From an uncultured Aureispira sp. (GTDB lineage: Bacteria; Bacteroidota; Bacteroidia; Chitinophagales; Saprospiraceae), in contig CAJQOX010000069.1 of assembly GCA_905480075.1 (NCBI GenBank), forward strand, positions 1 to 64,000: a stretch of DNA of 64,000 nt. Direction: 5' to 3'. The position numbers and the translations under genes are program-made. Under the pieces are notes generated by a model. That model worked only from the letters and a program-made list of their open reading frames with translations. It did not search any database and was not told the DNA's origin. Below, piece by piece: positions 39,326 through 49,389 of this stretch. Each line of letters begins with the position of its first letter. The first letter of the stretch is position 1.

Positions 39326-40723
39326 ATGACAGAAATTAAATTTGGAACAGATGGCTGGAGGGCCATTATTGCTAAAGAATACACAGTTGATAATGTAAAA
39401 AGAATTGCTACTGCTACTGCTTTGTGGATTAAACAGAATGGAGGAAATAGTATGGTTCTTGGATATGATTGCAGATTTGCAGGGCTGATGTTTGCTCAGA
39501 CTACGGCTCAGATAATGGGCTTTCATGGTATTAAAACTTATTTTGATAAAAATTTCTCTTCCACTCCTATGGTTTCTCTTGGGGTTGTTAAGCTGAAAGC
39601 TAAAATGGGAGTAGTGATTACTGCCAGTCATAACCCGCCTTCCTATAATGGCTATAAATTGAAGTCGGAACTCGGCGGCCCTTCTATTCCAAAAGATATT
39701 GATGCTGTTGAAGCGCTTATTCCTGATCATAATATTACGGACGTTTTGCCGTCGATGGAAGAAATGGAAAATAATGGCCTTCTTCATTATATAAACCTCG
39801 AAGACCTTTATATGGAGGAAGTGGAAGCTAATTTTGACCTTGACCTGATCAGGAATTCAGGCGTGGTATGTGCCTATGATGCTATGTATGGTGCAGGTCA
39901 GAACATCGTCAGAAGGATTCTCCCTTCAGCTGTTCCCCTGCATTGCGATATTAATCCCGGATTTGACGGTCAGGCACCTGAACCTATTCACAAGAACCTT
40001 AAAGAATTGTCGGATTTAATTAAAAATAATGACAATATCAGCTGTGGATTGGCCAATGACGGGGACGCCGACAGAATTGGTATGTATGATGAGGATGGTG
40101 TCTTTGTCAGTTCTCATCAGATTCTTTTGCTGATTGTTCATTATCTCTTCAAATATAAAGAAATGACCGGAAAAGTAGTTGTTTCATTCTCTGTAACCGA
40201 TAAATTGAAGAAATTATGTGAACTTTATGGCCTGGATTTTCAGGTCGTCAAAATTGGATTTAAACACATTGCTGAAATTATGATTACTGAAGATGTCCTC
40301 GTTGGGGGCGAAGAATCAGGTGGCATTGCTGCTAAAGGGCATATCCCGGAAAGAGATGGTGTTTGGATTGGTTTGGTAATTCTTGAGTTTATGGCTAAAA
40401 CAGGGAAATCTATCAAGGAACTGATGGAGGATGTTTATGGGCTGGTCGGGCATTTTGCATTCGACAGAGATGATTTGCATATCGCTAATGATAAAAAGTG
40501 GAAAATTATTGAGAATTGTAAAAATGGCACTTACAAAAAATTTGGGGACTATACTGTTCAACATGTTGAAACGATCGATGGCTTTAAGTTTTATCTCGCA
40601 GACGATAAATGGGTTATGATCAGACCTTCAGGTACTGAACCTGTACTCAGAGTTTATGCTCAGGGACCTTCTGAAGATGAAGTCAGTAATATCCTGTCCT
40701 CGACTCATGCTACCCTTGGTTAA
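39326..40723 (+). CDS. Phosphoglucomutase/phosphomannomutase family protein
   Basis: 'KFGTDGWRAIIAKEYT', 'GVVITASHNPPSYNGYKLK', 'LANDGDADRIGMYDEDG', 'GGEESGGIAAKGHIPERDGVW', 'RPSGTEPVLRVYAQ'. Confidence 0.95.
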   Translation: MTEIKFGTDGWRAIIAKEYTVDNVKRIATATALWIKQNGGNSMVLGYDCRFAGLMFAQTTAQIMGFHGIKTYFDKNFSSTPMVSLGVVKLKAKMGVVITASHNPPSYNGYKLKSELGGPSIPKDIDAVEALIPDHNITDVLPSMEEMENNGLLHYINLEDLYMEEVEANFDLDLIRNSGVVCAYDAMYGAGQNIVRRILPSAVPLHCDINPGFDGQAPEPIHKNLKELSDLIKNNDNISCGLANDGDADRIGMYDEDGVFVSSHQILLLIVHYLFKYKEMTGKVVVSFSVTDKLKKLCELYGLDFQVVKIGFKHIAEIMITEDVLVGGEESGGIAAKGHIPERDGVWIGLVILEFMAKTGKSIKELMEDVYGLVGHFAFDRDDLHIANDKKWKIIENCKNGTYKKFGDYTVQHVETIDGFKFYLADDKWVMIRPSGTEPVLRVYAQGPSEDEVSNILSSTHATLG

Positions 40724-40750
40724 AAATTGCCCGGGTTTAAGATATGTATG

Positions 40751-40783
40751 AAACGCCGGCTGCAAGTGCCGGCGTTTTTTTTT
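40751..40783 (+). terminator. Rho-independent terminator after the phosphohexomutase gene
   Basis: aaacgccggc-tgcaagt-gccggcgttttttttt. Confidence 0.93.
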
Positions 40784-41008
40784 GCTCTTTGATGGCGATG
40801 AGGCTTCCTTTTTTGTTTTTATTTTCAATTTCTGATTCAAGACTACTTTTGTTTTTACAGAATATTATTACACTTTTTGAATCTATTTCTACTCATTTTC
40901 GTAGTTTTGTTATTTATCGCTTATTTCTAAATAAATATTTTTTTTGATTTTTTATCTGCACTGCCTGTACGCTTTTTTCCTTTGAATTTTTAAAATTACC
41001 TGATTATA

Positions 41009-42667
41009 ATGATTCGCAAATTAACAATAAAAAATTATGCAATAATTGAACATCTTGAAATCAATTTCTCTGATAACCTCACTATCATAACAGGCGAAAC
41101 AGGGGCAGGTAAATCTATTATGATGGGTGGATTAGGTCTTATTATGGGAAAAAGGGCAGATAGTAAAACCTTGTTTAATAAAAATAATAAATGTGTTATT
41201 GAGGGGGTCTTTGATGTTTCTATGTATCGGTTGAAGGAGTTCTTTGATGTGAATGACCTCGATTATGAAGAGGAGACCTTTTTGAGGAGAGAAATTACTC
41301 CCAATGGAAAATCAAGGGCCTTTGTAAATGATACGCCCGTTCTACTCAGTACGCTCAAAGAACTCTCAGATAAACTTATCGACCTGCACCAACAGTTTGA
41401 TACGCTCGATATTCATGATGCCCTCTATCAGATTAAAGTTATTGACTCTATTGCGAATAATAAAGCGCTTTTGGATGAGTATCAATCTGCCTACAAAAAA
41501 CACTTGATTTCTAAAAAAGAATTGAATGCATTGTTCCGCAAAAGAATTGATGCAAAAAAAGAATCCGATTTCCTCTTGTATCAATTTAATGAATTATCTG
41601 ATGCTCACATTTCTGAGGGGGAAGTTGAAAGACTGGAATCTGAACAGAAATGCCTTGTTAATGCGGAAGATATTCAACGTGTACTGGGGGCCGCGGCTTT
41701 GCAAATCGTTGAAAATGATTCCGGAATCTGTAATCAAATGTCGGAAGTCTCAAATGCAGTTTCGAAACTTATAGATTTTTATCCGAACCTTAAGCAGCTA
41801 TTAGGTCACTTTGACTCTATGTTGCTGGAGTTGCAGGAAATCGGTAATGAATTTCTGAGAATTACCGAATCTACCGAACATAACCCTGACAGGTTAACCG
41901 AAATAAATGATCGGCTCTCGGTTCTCTATACTCTCCTCTCAAAGTATCACGTTCGATCAGATGCTGAACTTATTGATATTAAAAATAAACTCCAACAGAG
42001 TATTGGGAATAATGAAGACCTCGATTCCAAAATTGAATCTTTGGAGGTTTTAGTCCTGAAACAAGAAAAGAAACTCCGTAAACTTGCACTGAAGCTCTCT
42101 GCTAATCGCAAAAAGGTAGTTGGAAAATTTCAAAAATCTGTACACGGTCTATTAGCGCAATTGTCTATGGAACATGCACAGCTTTTCGTTGAAATTACTC
42201 CTGCTTCTGAGTTTATGCCAACGGGTATTGATGATCTGAAGTTTTTGTTTGCAGCCAATAAAGGCAGCAGGCCCGAAGAAATTAAAGGGATTGCTTCAGG
42301 AGGTGAATTGTCAAGACTTGCTTTGTGTATCAAATCTTTGGTGGCTAGTGCTATTCCTTTGCCCTCTCTTGTCTTTGATGAAATAGATACAGGGGTCTCA
42401 GGAGTGGTAGCTTTGCAGATGGGAGGTATCCTGCAACAACTTTCAAGGTCTCATCAGGTCATCACTATAACACATTCTCCTCAGATTGCTGCTAAAGCTA
42501 ATAAACATTATTTTGTAAGAAAAAAAGTTGAAGGAAATAAAACAAGTACTTTTGTCTCTCAATTGAATGCAGAAGAACGCATTCTCGAAATTGCCAAAAT
42601 GCTGAGTGGTAATCCGCCCTCAGAAGTTGCTAAGGAAAATGCCAGGGAATTGCTCGGCAGTTCCTGA
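41009..42667 (+). CDS. recN: DNA repair protein RecN
   Basis: 'MIRKLTIKNYAIIEHLEINFSDNLTIITGETGAGKSIMMGGLGLIMGKRAD' Walker A; 'ASGGELSRLALCIKSL...LVFDEIDTGVSGVVALQMGGIL' signature/Walker B. Confidence 0.96.
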   Translation: MIRKLTIKNYAIIEHLEINFSDNLTIITGETGAGKSIMMGGLGLIMGKRADSKTLFNKNNKCVIEGVFDVSMYRLKEFFDVNDLDYEEETFLRREITPNGKSRAFVNDTPVLLSTLKELSDKLIDLHQQFDTLDIHDALYQIKVIDSIANNKALLDEYQSAYKKHLISKKELNALFRKRIDAKKESDFLLYQFNELSDAHISEGEVERLESEQKCLVNAEDIQRVLGAAALQIVENDSGICNQMSEVSNAVSKLIDFYPNLKQLLGHFDSMLLELQEIGNEFLRITESTEHNPDRLTEINDRLSVLYTLLSKYHVRSDAELIDIKNKLQQSIGNNEDLDSKIESLEVLVLKQEKKLRKLALKLSANRKKVVGKFQKSVHGLLAQLSMEHAQLFVEITPASEFMPTGIDDLKFLFAANKGSRPEEIKGIASGGELSRLALCIKSLVASAIPLPSLVFDEIDTGVSGVVALQMGGILQQLSRSHQVITITHSPQIAAKANKHYFVRKKVEGNKTSTFVSQLNAEERILEIAKMLSGNPPSEVAKENARELLGSS

Positions 42668-42695
42668 TTTTTACCCCCGCCAAATTCTATAATTT

Positions 42696-43367
42696 ATGAA
42701 CTGGTTTAATAAAAAGTCGAAAAAAAATGCTAACCCTAATGAATATGCCGGCTTTTTGTTTGACGAAAAGGGAACTCAGATAAACTCAGATGATATTATT
42801 ATTTTCCCGGACAGAGATAAAGTTTTTGTCTCGGTCTCAGAACAGGTAGACAAGGTGTTCTTCCCCCTGTGCTCTGTAAATATGAATCTTATTAATCCTG
42901 ATTGGCATTTTTGGGGACATTTTGTCTATGTTTTCAGAGAACAGGAAGAAAATATATTTTTATCGAAATATTATACAGAATATTGTGGCGATTACTCCCT
43001 GGGCTTTGATTTTGTAGAGGGTAAATATGACCTGCAGGCAAAGGAAAATATGTTGACTGTTTCTGACAGGTATATAAAGTACCTTGATAAAGCAAAGGAG
43101 AAATATCTCAGGTTTTTAAGGGATTATCTTGAAAAGGGTCCGGACAGCCTGATTCCACCAAATAAGGATTTTAATTTCCTTGTAAAGAGATTCGCCGGGG
43201 AACCTATGTGGATTCAAAAGGAGGAGACTCCAAAAGATTTCAAAGGAAAGGATCTGTTCTTTGTTGGTCAGCTAAGGGTGCTCGATTTTATTGCGGAAGG
43301 ACAATATTTATACTTGTTTTTCTGCCCTGAAAACAAATACTTTGTTCAAGTTGAACAATATCGATAA
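42696..43367 (+). CDS. Hypothetical protein
   Basis: Intact 223-aa ORF just downstream of recN; C-terminal 'FVGQLRVLDFIAEGQYLYLFFCPENKYFVQVEQYR' is weakly DUF1963/YwqG-like. Confidence 0.6.
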   Translation: MNWFNKKSKKNANPNEYAGFLFDEKGTQINSDDIIIFPDRDKVFVSVSEQVDKVFFPLCSVNMNLINPDWHFWGHFVYVFREQEENIFLSKYYTEYCGDYSLGFDFVEGKYDLQAKENMLTVSDRYIKYLDKAKEKYLRFLRDYLEKGPDSLIPPNKDFNFLVKRFAGEPMWIQKEETPKDFKGKDLFFVGQLRVLDFIAEGQYLYLFFCPENKYFVQVEQYR

Positions 43368-43402
43368 GTTTTTTTTGAACAAGAGTGTGGGCTATTGTTT
43401 AT

Positions 43403-44449
43403 TCACATTGCATTGTGCAATTCTTCGTTGTAATTCACTTCCTTTACTTCTGTGTTTTTTAACAAATCTTCAGCAGATATAGATTCTGCTCCAAAATCAT
43501 GTTTGTTTGAATAACTACCAATCTTAATGTCTTCTGTCCAGTCTACATCAGGAACCAAATCTTCTAATATATGAGGGGAACCATCATACATTAATCGTTT
43601 TCCAGGATATATATTTGCTCTCCATAAATACAATGGCATATTGTCCAGGCTAAGATTGGGATGAATATAGGGTTCTATATATTTATCATGATGTTCAGGC
43701 AAAAGACTCCAGTGTAAGCTTGGTCTGTTATGATGTGCACCATGGTATCCATTGTTGAAACAAAGGAAATTCATAAGCTTGCCGGTAAATGTACGCGAAT
43801 GATTGTATTTGTGCTTGGGGTCACATCCATCATGCTGCCAGATATTGCAGCCGAATAATCCCCATATTGCATAAAATTGTGGAAACCAAATGAACATCAG
43901 GCCAGCAGGAAGGTTTATAAATAAAACACCAATCCTTAAAATGTTTACAACTATTGTTTCACTTAACCATTGGTAATACCAACTTGGTTTTTCCTTGCGC
44001 ATCTTTGTAGCCCATTTAAGCTCATATTTTAGCATGGAACTTGAAACAAGAAAGAAAAATAAAAACTGATTAAGAAAATTCCATCTGAACCTTGCTTTGG
44101 ATGTACGAATTGCATCTTTAGGGTTTTGAACCTCTTTATGATGACTGAAGTTATGGCCGGGCACAAATGCACTGACTGAATATCCATGCGCAAGGCTCAG
44201 GATATATTGCATGATTTTATTGTGTGTCTTATTGTAGAACATGGGGGCATGTACAGTGTTGTGTACTATTACTGCAACAGAAAAACTGATTATTGATGTT
44301 GCAACACATAGTGGGACAAGGACAGTCCAGAATGAAGTTTCATAAAAGCTATCAAAGAAGAAAAACCCGCCGTATGTTAATATGAAATATATTAATATAA
44401 AAGCAAGGGTCATGTAATCAGCCTTAAATCGTATAATAGATGTACTCAT
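43403..44449 (-). CDS. Fatty acid desaturase family protein (copy 1)
   Basis: Histidine boxes HNTVHAPMF, HNFSHHKEV, HGAHHNRPS; several TM helices. Confidence 0.88.
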   Translation of the reverse strand: MSTSIIRFKADYMTLAFILIYFILTYGGFFFFDSFYETSFWTVLVPLCVATSIISFSVAVIVHNTVHAPMFYNKTHNKIMQYILSLAHGYSVSAFVPGHNFSHHKEVQNPKDAIRTSKARFRWNFLNQFLFFFLVSSSMLKYELKWATKMRKEKPSWYYQWLSETIVVNILRIGVLFINLPAGLMFIWFPQFYAIWGLFGCNIWQHDGCDPKHKYNHSRTFTGKLMNFLCFNNGYHGAHHNRPSLHWSLLPEHHDKYIEPYIHPNLSLDNMPLYLWRANIYPGKRLMYDGSPHILEDLVPDVDWTEDIKIGSYSNKHDFGAESISAEDLLKNTEVKEVNYNEELHNAM

Positions 44450-44487
44450 AATTTATCTGAATAAATCAATGGAATTTTTTTCTCATC

Positions 44488-45525
44488 TTATATTTTTAAT
44501 ATGTCGTTTGTAGTTTTGGACACATCAGTAGTTTGTAAAATATCATCAACAGAACCTTCTTCCGCTCCAAAATCGTACTTATGTGCTTTGTCTGTGACAG
44601 ATAAAGCAGCCACCCAATCTTCATCGGGTACCCAATCTTCTAGTACATAGGGGCTTCCGTCATAATTTATCCTTTTTCCGGGGTAAATATAGGCTTTTAC
44701 CAAATAGGTAAACATGTTTCTCTGATTCAGGTTCGGGTGTATATAAGGTGCTATGTTCTTTTCGTGAAATTCAGGTAAAAGGCTCCAATGAAGGCTCGGA
44801 CGATCATGATGCGCACCATGATAACCATTATTAAATAGAAAATAATTTAGCAAAGGCCCGGTAAAAGTACGGGAATGATTATATTTATCTTGTACATCAC
44901 AACCATCATGTTGCCATACATTTGTACTTACAACACCCCATGCAGCATATAAATGAGGTCCCCAAATAAATATTACTGCAGCAGGAAAAGAAATGAAAAG
45001 TGCAGAAATACGTACTGTATGTACAAGTATCATTTCGGCTTTCCATTGATTGTACCAATCTTTTTTATCATTTTTCATCTTGGCCACAAAATTCTTTTCG
45101 GCTTTGAGTAAGGCAGGTGTTACAATAAAGAAAAATAATAATTGATTAAGCAAATGCCATTTGAACCTCACTTTTGATGTCCGCATGTTGTCTTTTGCAG
45201 TCTGAACTTCTTTGTGATGACTGAAATTATGTCCGGGTACATAGGCGCTAACTGAATATCCATAAGCAAGACTCAACACAAACTGAAAGTATTTATTGTG
45301 TTTCTTTTTATAGAATATAGGTGAATGTATTGTATTATGTACAATTATGGCACAAGCAAAGGAGGACAGGCAGGTTACTATGAACCATAATGTCCATACA
45401 GGCCAGGTAAATAACTCAGGATAAACTATGTAGGTGGTAAATCCACCATATGCTATTACAAAATAAACGAATACAAAAACAAAGGTTCTGTAGTCAGCTT
45501 TGTAACGAAGAATTGAAGAATCCAT
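44488..45525 (-). CDS. Fatty acid desaturase family protein (copy 2, tandem paralogue)
   Basis: Histidine boxes HNTIHSPIF, HNFSHHKEV, HGAHHDRPS; highly similar to 43403..44449. Start at MDSSILRYKADYR. Confidence 0.88.
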   Translation of the reverse strand: MDSSILRYKADYRTFVFVFVYFVIAYGGFTTYIVYPELFTWPVWTLWFIVTCLSSFACAIIVHNTIHSPIFYKKKHNKYFQFVLSLAYGYSVSAYVPGHNFSHHKEVQTAKDNMRTSKVRFKWHLLNQLLFFFIVTPALLKAEKNFVAKMKNDKKDWYNQWKAEMILVHTVRISALFISFPAAVIFIWGPHLYAAWGVVSTNVWQHDGCDVQDKYNHSRTFTGPLLNYFLFNNGYHGAHHDRPSLHWSLLPEFHEKNIAPYIHPNLNQRNMFTYLVKAYIYPGKRINYDGSPYVLEDWVPDEDWVAALSVTDKAHKYDFGAEEGSVDDILQTTDVSKTTNDILKI

Positions 45526-45713
45526 ATTACTTATTGAAATTTGATAATACACCATATTCATTATCTGAATATGGAAATAATCACAAAAATAAAATTAATT
45601 CACTAAAGTAGTTACTTTTTTAGAAACAAAAGCTAATATTCCTTACTATTGTTACCGATTTAACAAAAATAAAATTACTATTATGTTTAATTTTTTGATT
45701 TAATAATTTTTTT

Positions 45714-46430
45714 ATGAAAAGATTAAATCTGATATCTAGCCCCAGGAATCTCTCCACTGCCCTGATGTACTCTTTTGCACAGAGGGAGGATACTAAGGTA
45801 ATTGACGAACCTTTCTATGCGCATTATCTTTCCTGTACTGATATAAATCATCCCGGAAAAAAGGAAGTATTGCAAAGTCTGAGCCAAAATGCAGATGAAA
45901 TAATCAAGGAGGTAATTTTTGCTGAGTATGCCTCCGATGTTTTGTTTGTAAAAAATATGACTTCTCATATTATTGAAATGGATGAACGTTTTTTAAACAG
46001 GCTTACAAATATTTTTTATATAAGAAACCCCAGTCAGATAATTGCTTCTTATGCTAAAGTTGTTAATATGCCTTCAGCTTCTGAAATTGGTACTGTCCGT
46101 CAATGTGAATTGTTTATGAAATTGAAAAAGGCCGGAAATAATCCTGTCGTTTTCGACTCAGGTGAATTATTGAAAAACCCGGAAAAGGCTATCAAAAAAC
46201 TCTGTGCGGCTTGTGATATTCCCTTCAACAACAAAATGATGTCCTGGTCAACAGGGGGGATTCCGGAAGATGGAGTATGGGCAAAATATTGGTATGAAAA
46301 TGTACATTTGTCCACTGGTTTTAAAAAACAAAAAACTAGTTTACGTGTTTTGCCTCAAAAATTAGTGCCCTTATACGAATACCTTAATCCTTTTTACCAA
46401 AAAATGTACTCATTCAGCATTAAAGTGTAA
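45714..46430 (+). CDS. Sulfotransferase-like P-loop protein
   Basis: 'LISSPRNLSTALMYSFAQREDTKVIDEPFYAHYL' PAPS-binding-like loop; 'LFVKNMTSHI...IFYIRNPSQIIASYAKV' 3'-phosphate-binding-like motif. Confidence 0.8.
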   Translation: MKRLNLISSPRNLSTALMYSFAQREDTKVIDEPFYAHYLSCTDINHPGKKEVLQSLSQNADEIIKEVIFAEYASDVLFVKNMTSHIIEMDERFLNRLTNIFYIRNPSQIIASYAKVVNMPSASEIGTVRQCELFMKLKKAGNNPVVFDSGELLKNPEKAIKKLCAACDIPFNNKMMSWSTGGIPEDGVWAKYWYENVHLSTGFKKQKTSLRVLPQKLVPLYEYLNPFYQKMYSFSIKV

Positions 46431-47386
46431 TGCTGCAGGAGTTTTTTAATGATCTTATTGCTAAAGTAAAATATAATAAAATGCTGCAACAATTCAATCC
46501 GAAAAATAAAGATATTCAGGTATTTGTGAAGGAGGGTCTCTGCCACCGAAAGGATGCTAAAGTGTCAGTTTTTGATAGTTCTGTCCAGGGAGGCGATGCT
46601 GTTTGGGAGGGATTAAGGGTCTATAAAGGAGGAATATTTTGTCTGGATAAACACCTTGAAAGATTATATGCTTCTGCAAAATCGCTGGCCTTTACCGATA
46701 TTCCTGATTTGTCTTTTATCAAAAATGCAGTCTTCGATACCTTGAAGGCCAACGCTATGAAAGATGACGTTCATATCAGATTGACCCTGACCAGAGGTGA
46801 AAAAATTACCTCAGGAATGGATCCCAGACTGAATCAAAATGGTTCCTGCCTTATTGTGCTCGCCGAATGGAAACCCCTTGTTTATGACAATGATAATGGG
46901 ATTAAGGTAATTACCGCCCATATTCAACGCAATACCCCTAAGCATCTTGATTCCAAAATTCATCACGCTAACTTATTGAATAATATCCTTGCAAAAATCC
47001 AGGCAAATGTCGCAGGGAAAGATGCTGCATTAATGCTTGATGCCTATGGCTTTGTAGCTGAACTGAATGGTACTAATTTGTTTATGGTGAAAAATAATAT
47101 CCTTTATACTCCCCACGCAGATGCTTGCCTGCACGGAATCACAAGAGGTCTTATTATTCAAATAGCCAAAGATAATGGTATTGAACTTGTTGAAAAAAAT
47201 CTGTCCCTGACTGAATTTTATACTGCAGATGAAGTATTTTGTACCGGGACTATGGGCGAATTAACTCCTGTAATTGAAATTGATGGAAGAATAATCGAAA
47301 ACCGTAACAAAAGCGAACTGTTGCCTTTTTTGCAAGAATTGTTTACAGCGGTGATTCCTGAATACAGCGAACCTTTGCCCTTCTAA
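46430..47386 (+). CDS. Class IV aminotransferase (branched-chain/D-amino-acid transaminase-like)
   Basis: 'SVFDSSVQGGDAVWEGLRVYKGGIFCLDKHLERLYASAKSL', 'DSKIHHANLLNNILAKIQAN..AALMLDAYGFVAELNGTNLFMV', 'ITRGLIIQIAKDNGIELVEKNLSL...FCTGTMGELTPVIEIDGR'. Start overlaps the upstream stop (TAATG at 46428-46432). Confidence 0.9.
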   Translation: MLQEFFNDLIAKVKYNKMLQQFNPKNKDIQVFVKEGLCHRKDAKVSVFDSSVQGGDAVWEGLRVYKGGIFCLDKHLERLYASAKSLAFTDIPDLSFIKNAVFDTLKANAMKDDVHIRLTLTRGEKITSGMDPRLNQNGSCLIVLAEWKPLVYDNDNGIKVITAHIQRNTPKHLDSKIHHANLLNNILAKIQANVAGKDAALMLDAYGFVAELNGTNLFMVKNNILYTPHADACLHGITRGLIIQIAKDNGIELVEKNLSLTEFYTADEVFCTGTMGELTPVIEIDGRIIENRNKSELLPFLQELFTAVIPEYSEPLPF

Positions 47387-48198
47387 ATATTTTCCCGGAG
47401 GTTGTTTGCCGCTTCCATAAATCTTGCTGTTCTTTCATAATCAAGTTCGTTGGCCCAGTGACCACCCTTTTTGAAATGTGATCCTACTATTAGCGCATCA
47501 CTTATTGGCAAATACCTGCCTATATTATCAATTGTAATTCCTGAACCAACCATAACTGGGATTTTACAGGCGTAACGTACAGCTTCAATCTCTTCCGCTT
47601 TACTTTCCCTGCCGGTTCCCGACCCTGTTATGATCACACCATCACTAAGAAAATACTCTGCGGCAATGGCTGTTTCTATAATGTCCACATCTGATGTGAC
47701 TGCATGTGAACTGTGTTTCTTTTTAATATCTGTAAAAATTGCTATATCTTCTGCGCTTATCATTTTTCGGTACCGAAGCAGGCCGGCAGCATCGGAATCA
47801 ATAAAACCCTCGTCCGCTAAATGTCCGAATACGAAACCCTCTGCACGAATAAAATCAAGACCGGCTGCCTTTGCAACTGCCACAGAGGCTTTGTTTGCCG
47901 CCGCAAGGATCTGTATCCCGCAAGGCAGACCGCTCATTTTTTTAACCTCATGACCGACAATTGTCATTACGGATGAAATCTCATGCCCTACTTTTTTCTT
48001 GGTGTAGGGTATGTCATGCATGTTTTCTATAGCGATGGCATCAATACCTGCTTTCAGGTATATCTGAACCTCCTTCAGTGCAGTATCGATTATATGATTA
48101 ACATCATGGTTATATTTGGGTGTACCGGGCAGTGCCTTGAGATGTATCATCCCTATCACTGATTTTTCTTTCTTAAAAATAGAATTAAAAACTTTCAT
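47383..48198 (-). CDS. BtpA/SgcQ family protein (TIM-barrel)
   Basis: 'VIGMIHLKALPGTP', 'AGIDAIAIENMHDIPY', 'GLPCGIQILAAANKASVAVAKAAGLDFIRAEGFVFGHLADEGFID', 'VMVGSGITIDNIGRYLPISDALIVGSHFKKGG'. Confidence 0.9.
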   Translation of the reverse strand: MKVFNSIFKKEKSVIGMIHLKALPGTPKYNHDVNHIIDTALKEVQIYLKAGIDAIAIENMHDIPYTKKKVGHEISSVMTIVGHEVKKMSGLPCGIQILAAANKASVAVAKAAGLDFIRAEGFVFGHLADEGFIDSDAAGLLRYRKMISAEDIAIFTDIKKKHSSHAVTSDVDIIETAIAAEYFLSDGVIITGSGTGRESKAEEIEAVRYACKIPVMVGSGITIDNIGRYLPISDALIVGSHFKKGGHWANELDYERTARFMEAANNLRENI

Positions 48199-48319
48199 GA
48201 TTTTTTATCTTTCCTGAGTCAATTTCAAATACAATCATCAAATTAATATAATAATAGATATACTTGAACTATTTTACGTCAAATAACTAATATTATTTAG
48301 TAATACTATCCAATATATT

Positions 48320-49228
48320 ATGCATAAATATTTAGATATACTCCCGGAAGTGAAAGAGGCAATAAAAAACAATAAACCGGTTGTGGCACTCGAATCTACC
48401 ATTATTTCACATGGTATGCCCTTTCCTCAAAACATGGAAACTGCTCTGGAAGTTGAGAATATAGTGCGTTCCAAAGGCGCTGTCCCTGCTTCTATAGCTA
48501 TTTTGAATGGTAAATTCAAAGTCGGGCTCACCAAAAATGAAATTGAATATCTTGGCAAATCCGGAAAGAAAATCGTTAAAGCAAGCAGAAGAGATGTTCC
48601 CTATCTGATTACTCAAAAGATAGATGGCGCTACTACTGTTGCATCTACTATGATTGCTGCTGATATGGCAGGAATTAAAATATTTGCTACCGGTGGTATC
48701 GGAGGTGTTCACCGTGAGGCCCAATCTACCTTTGATGTTTCGGCAGACCTTCAGGAATTGGCTAATACTAATGTCGCGGTTGTCTGTGCAGGTATCAAAG
48801 CAATTCTTGATCTACCTTTAACCTTAGAGTATCTTGAAACACATGGTGTGCCTGTATTGGGTTATAAAACTAAGGAACTCCCTGCTTTTTATTCACGAAA
48901 AAGTGGTTTTGAGGTCGACTATCAATTAAATAGCTCTCAGGAAATTGCGGATTTTATGAAAACTAAATGGGAAATGAACCTTAAAGGTGGTATTGTTGTA
49001 GCGAATCCTGTACCTGCTGATAGTCAATTGGATTACGACTATATGATGCAACTTATTGATGAAGCCGTTTCTGAAAGTAAAAGGTTGGGAATTAAAGGTA
49101 AGGAATGTACGCCTTTCCTCCTGGAAAAAATAAAAAATCTTTCCGCAGGAGGGAGTTTAGTCTCAAATGTAGAACTTGTCTATAACAATGCAGCACTTGC
49201 TTCAGAGATTTCTTTGTGTTTGTTTTAA
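48320..49228 (+). CDS. psuG: Pseudouridine-5'-phosphate glycosidase
   Basis: 'VALESTIISHGMPFPQNMETALEVE', 'KASRRDVPYLI...GATTVASTMIAADMAGIKIFATGGIGGVHREAQSTFDVSADLQELANTNVAVVCAGIKAILD'. Confidence 0.95.
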   Translation: MHKYLDILPEVKEAIKNNKPVVALESTIISHGMPFPQNMETALEVENIVRSKGAVPASIAILNGKFKVGLTKNEIEYLGKSGKKIVKASRRDVPYLITQKIDGATTVASTMIAADMAGIKIFATGGIGGVHREAQSTFDVSADLQELANTNVAVVCAGIKAILDLPLTLEYLETHGVPVLGYKTKELPAFYSRKSGFEVDYQLNSSQEIADFMKTKWEMNLKGGIVVANPVPADSQLDYDYMMQLIDEAVSESKRLGIKGKECTPFLLEKIKNLSAGGSLVSNVELVYNNAALASEISLCLF

Positions 49229-49389
49229 TTTATATTCTGTTTTTTTTTGTTGTGTATTTGACTGTAAGTAAGGTTTTTCTGATTGTTTAGATTGCATTGT
49301 TTAAAGGCGCTTGTTTTTTTTGTAAGTCTCTTGGTAAAGTAATTGAATGTTAATCCATACAAACTTTTTTAACCTTTAAGACCTATTCT

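Noticed and set aside
39182-39787. 201-aa minus-strand ORF over the start of the phosphohexomutase gene
   Set aside because: Antisense to a clearly conserved gene; Asn/Ser/Phe-rich composition of a shadow ORF.
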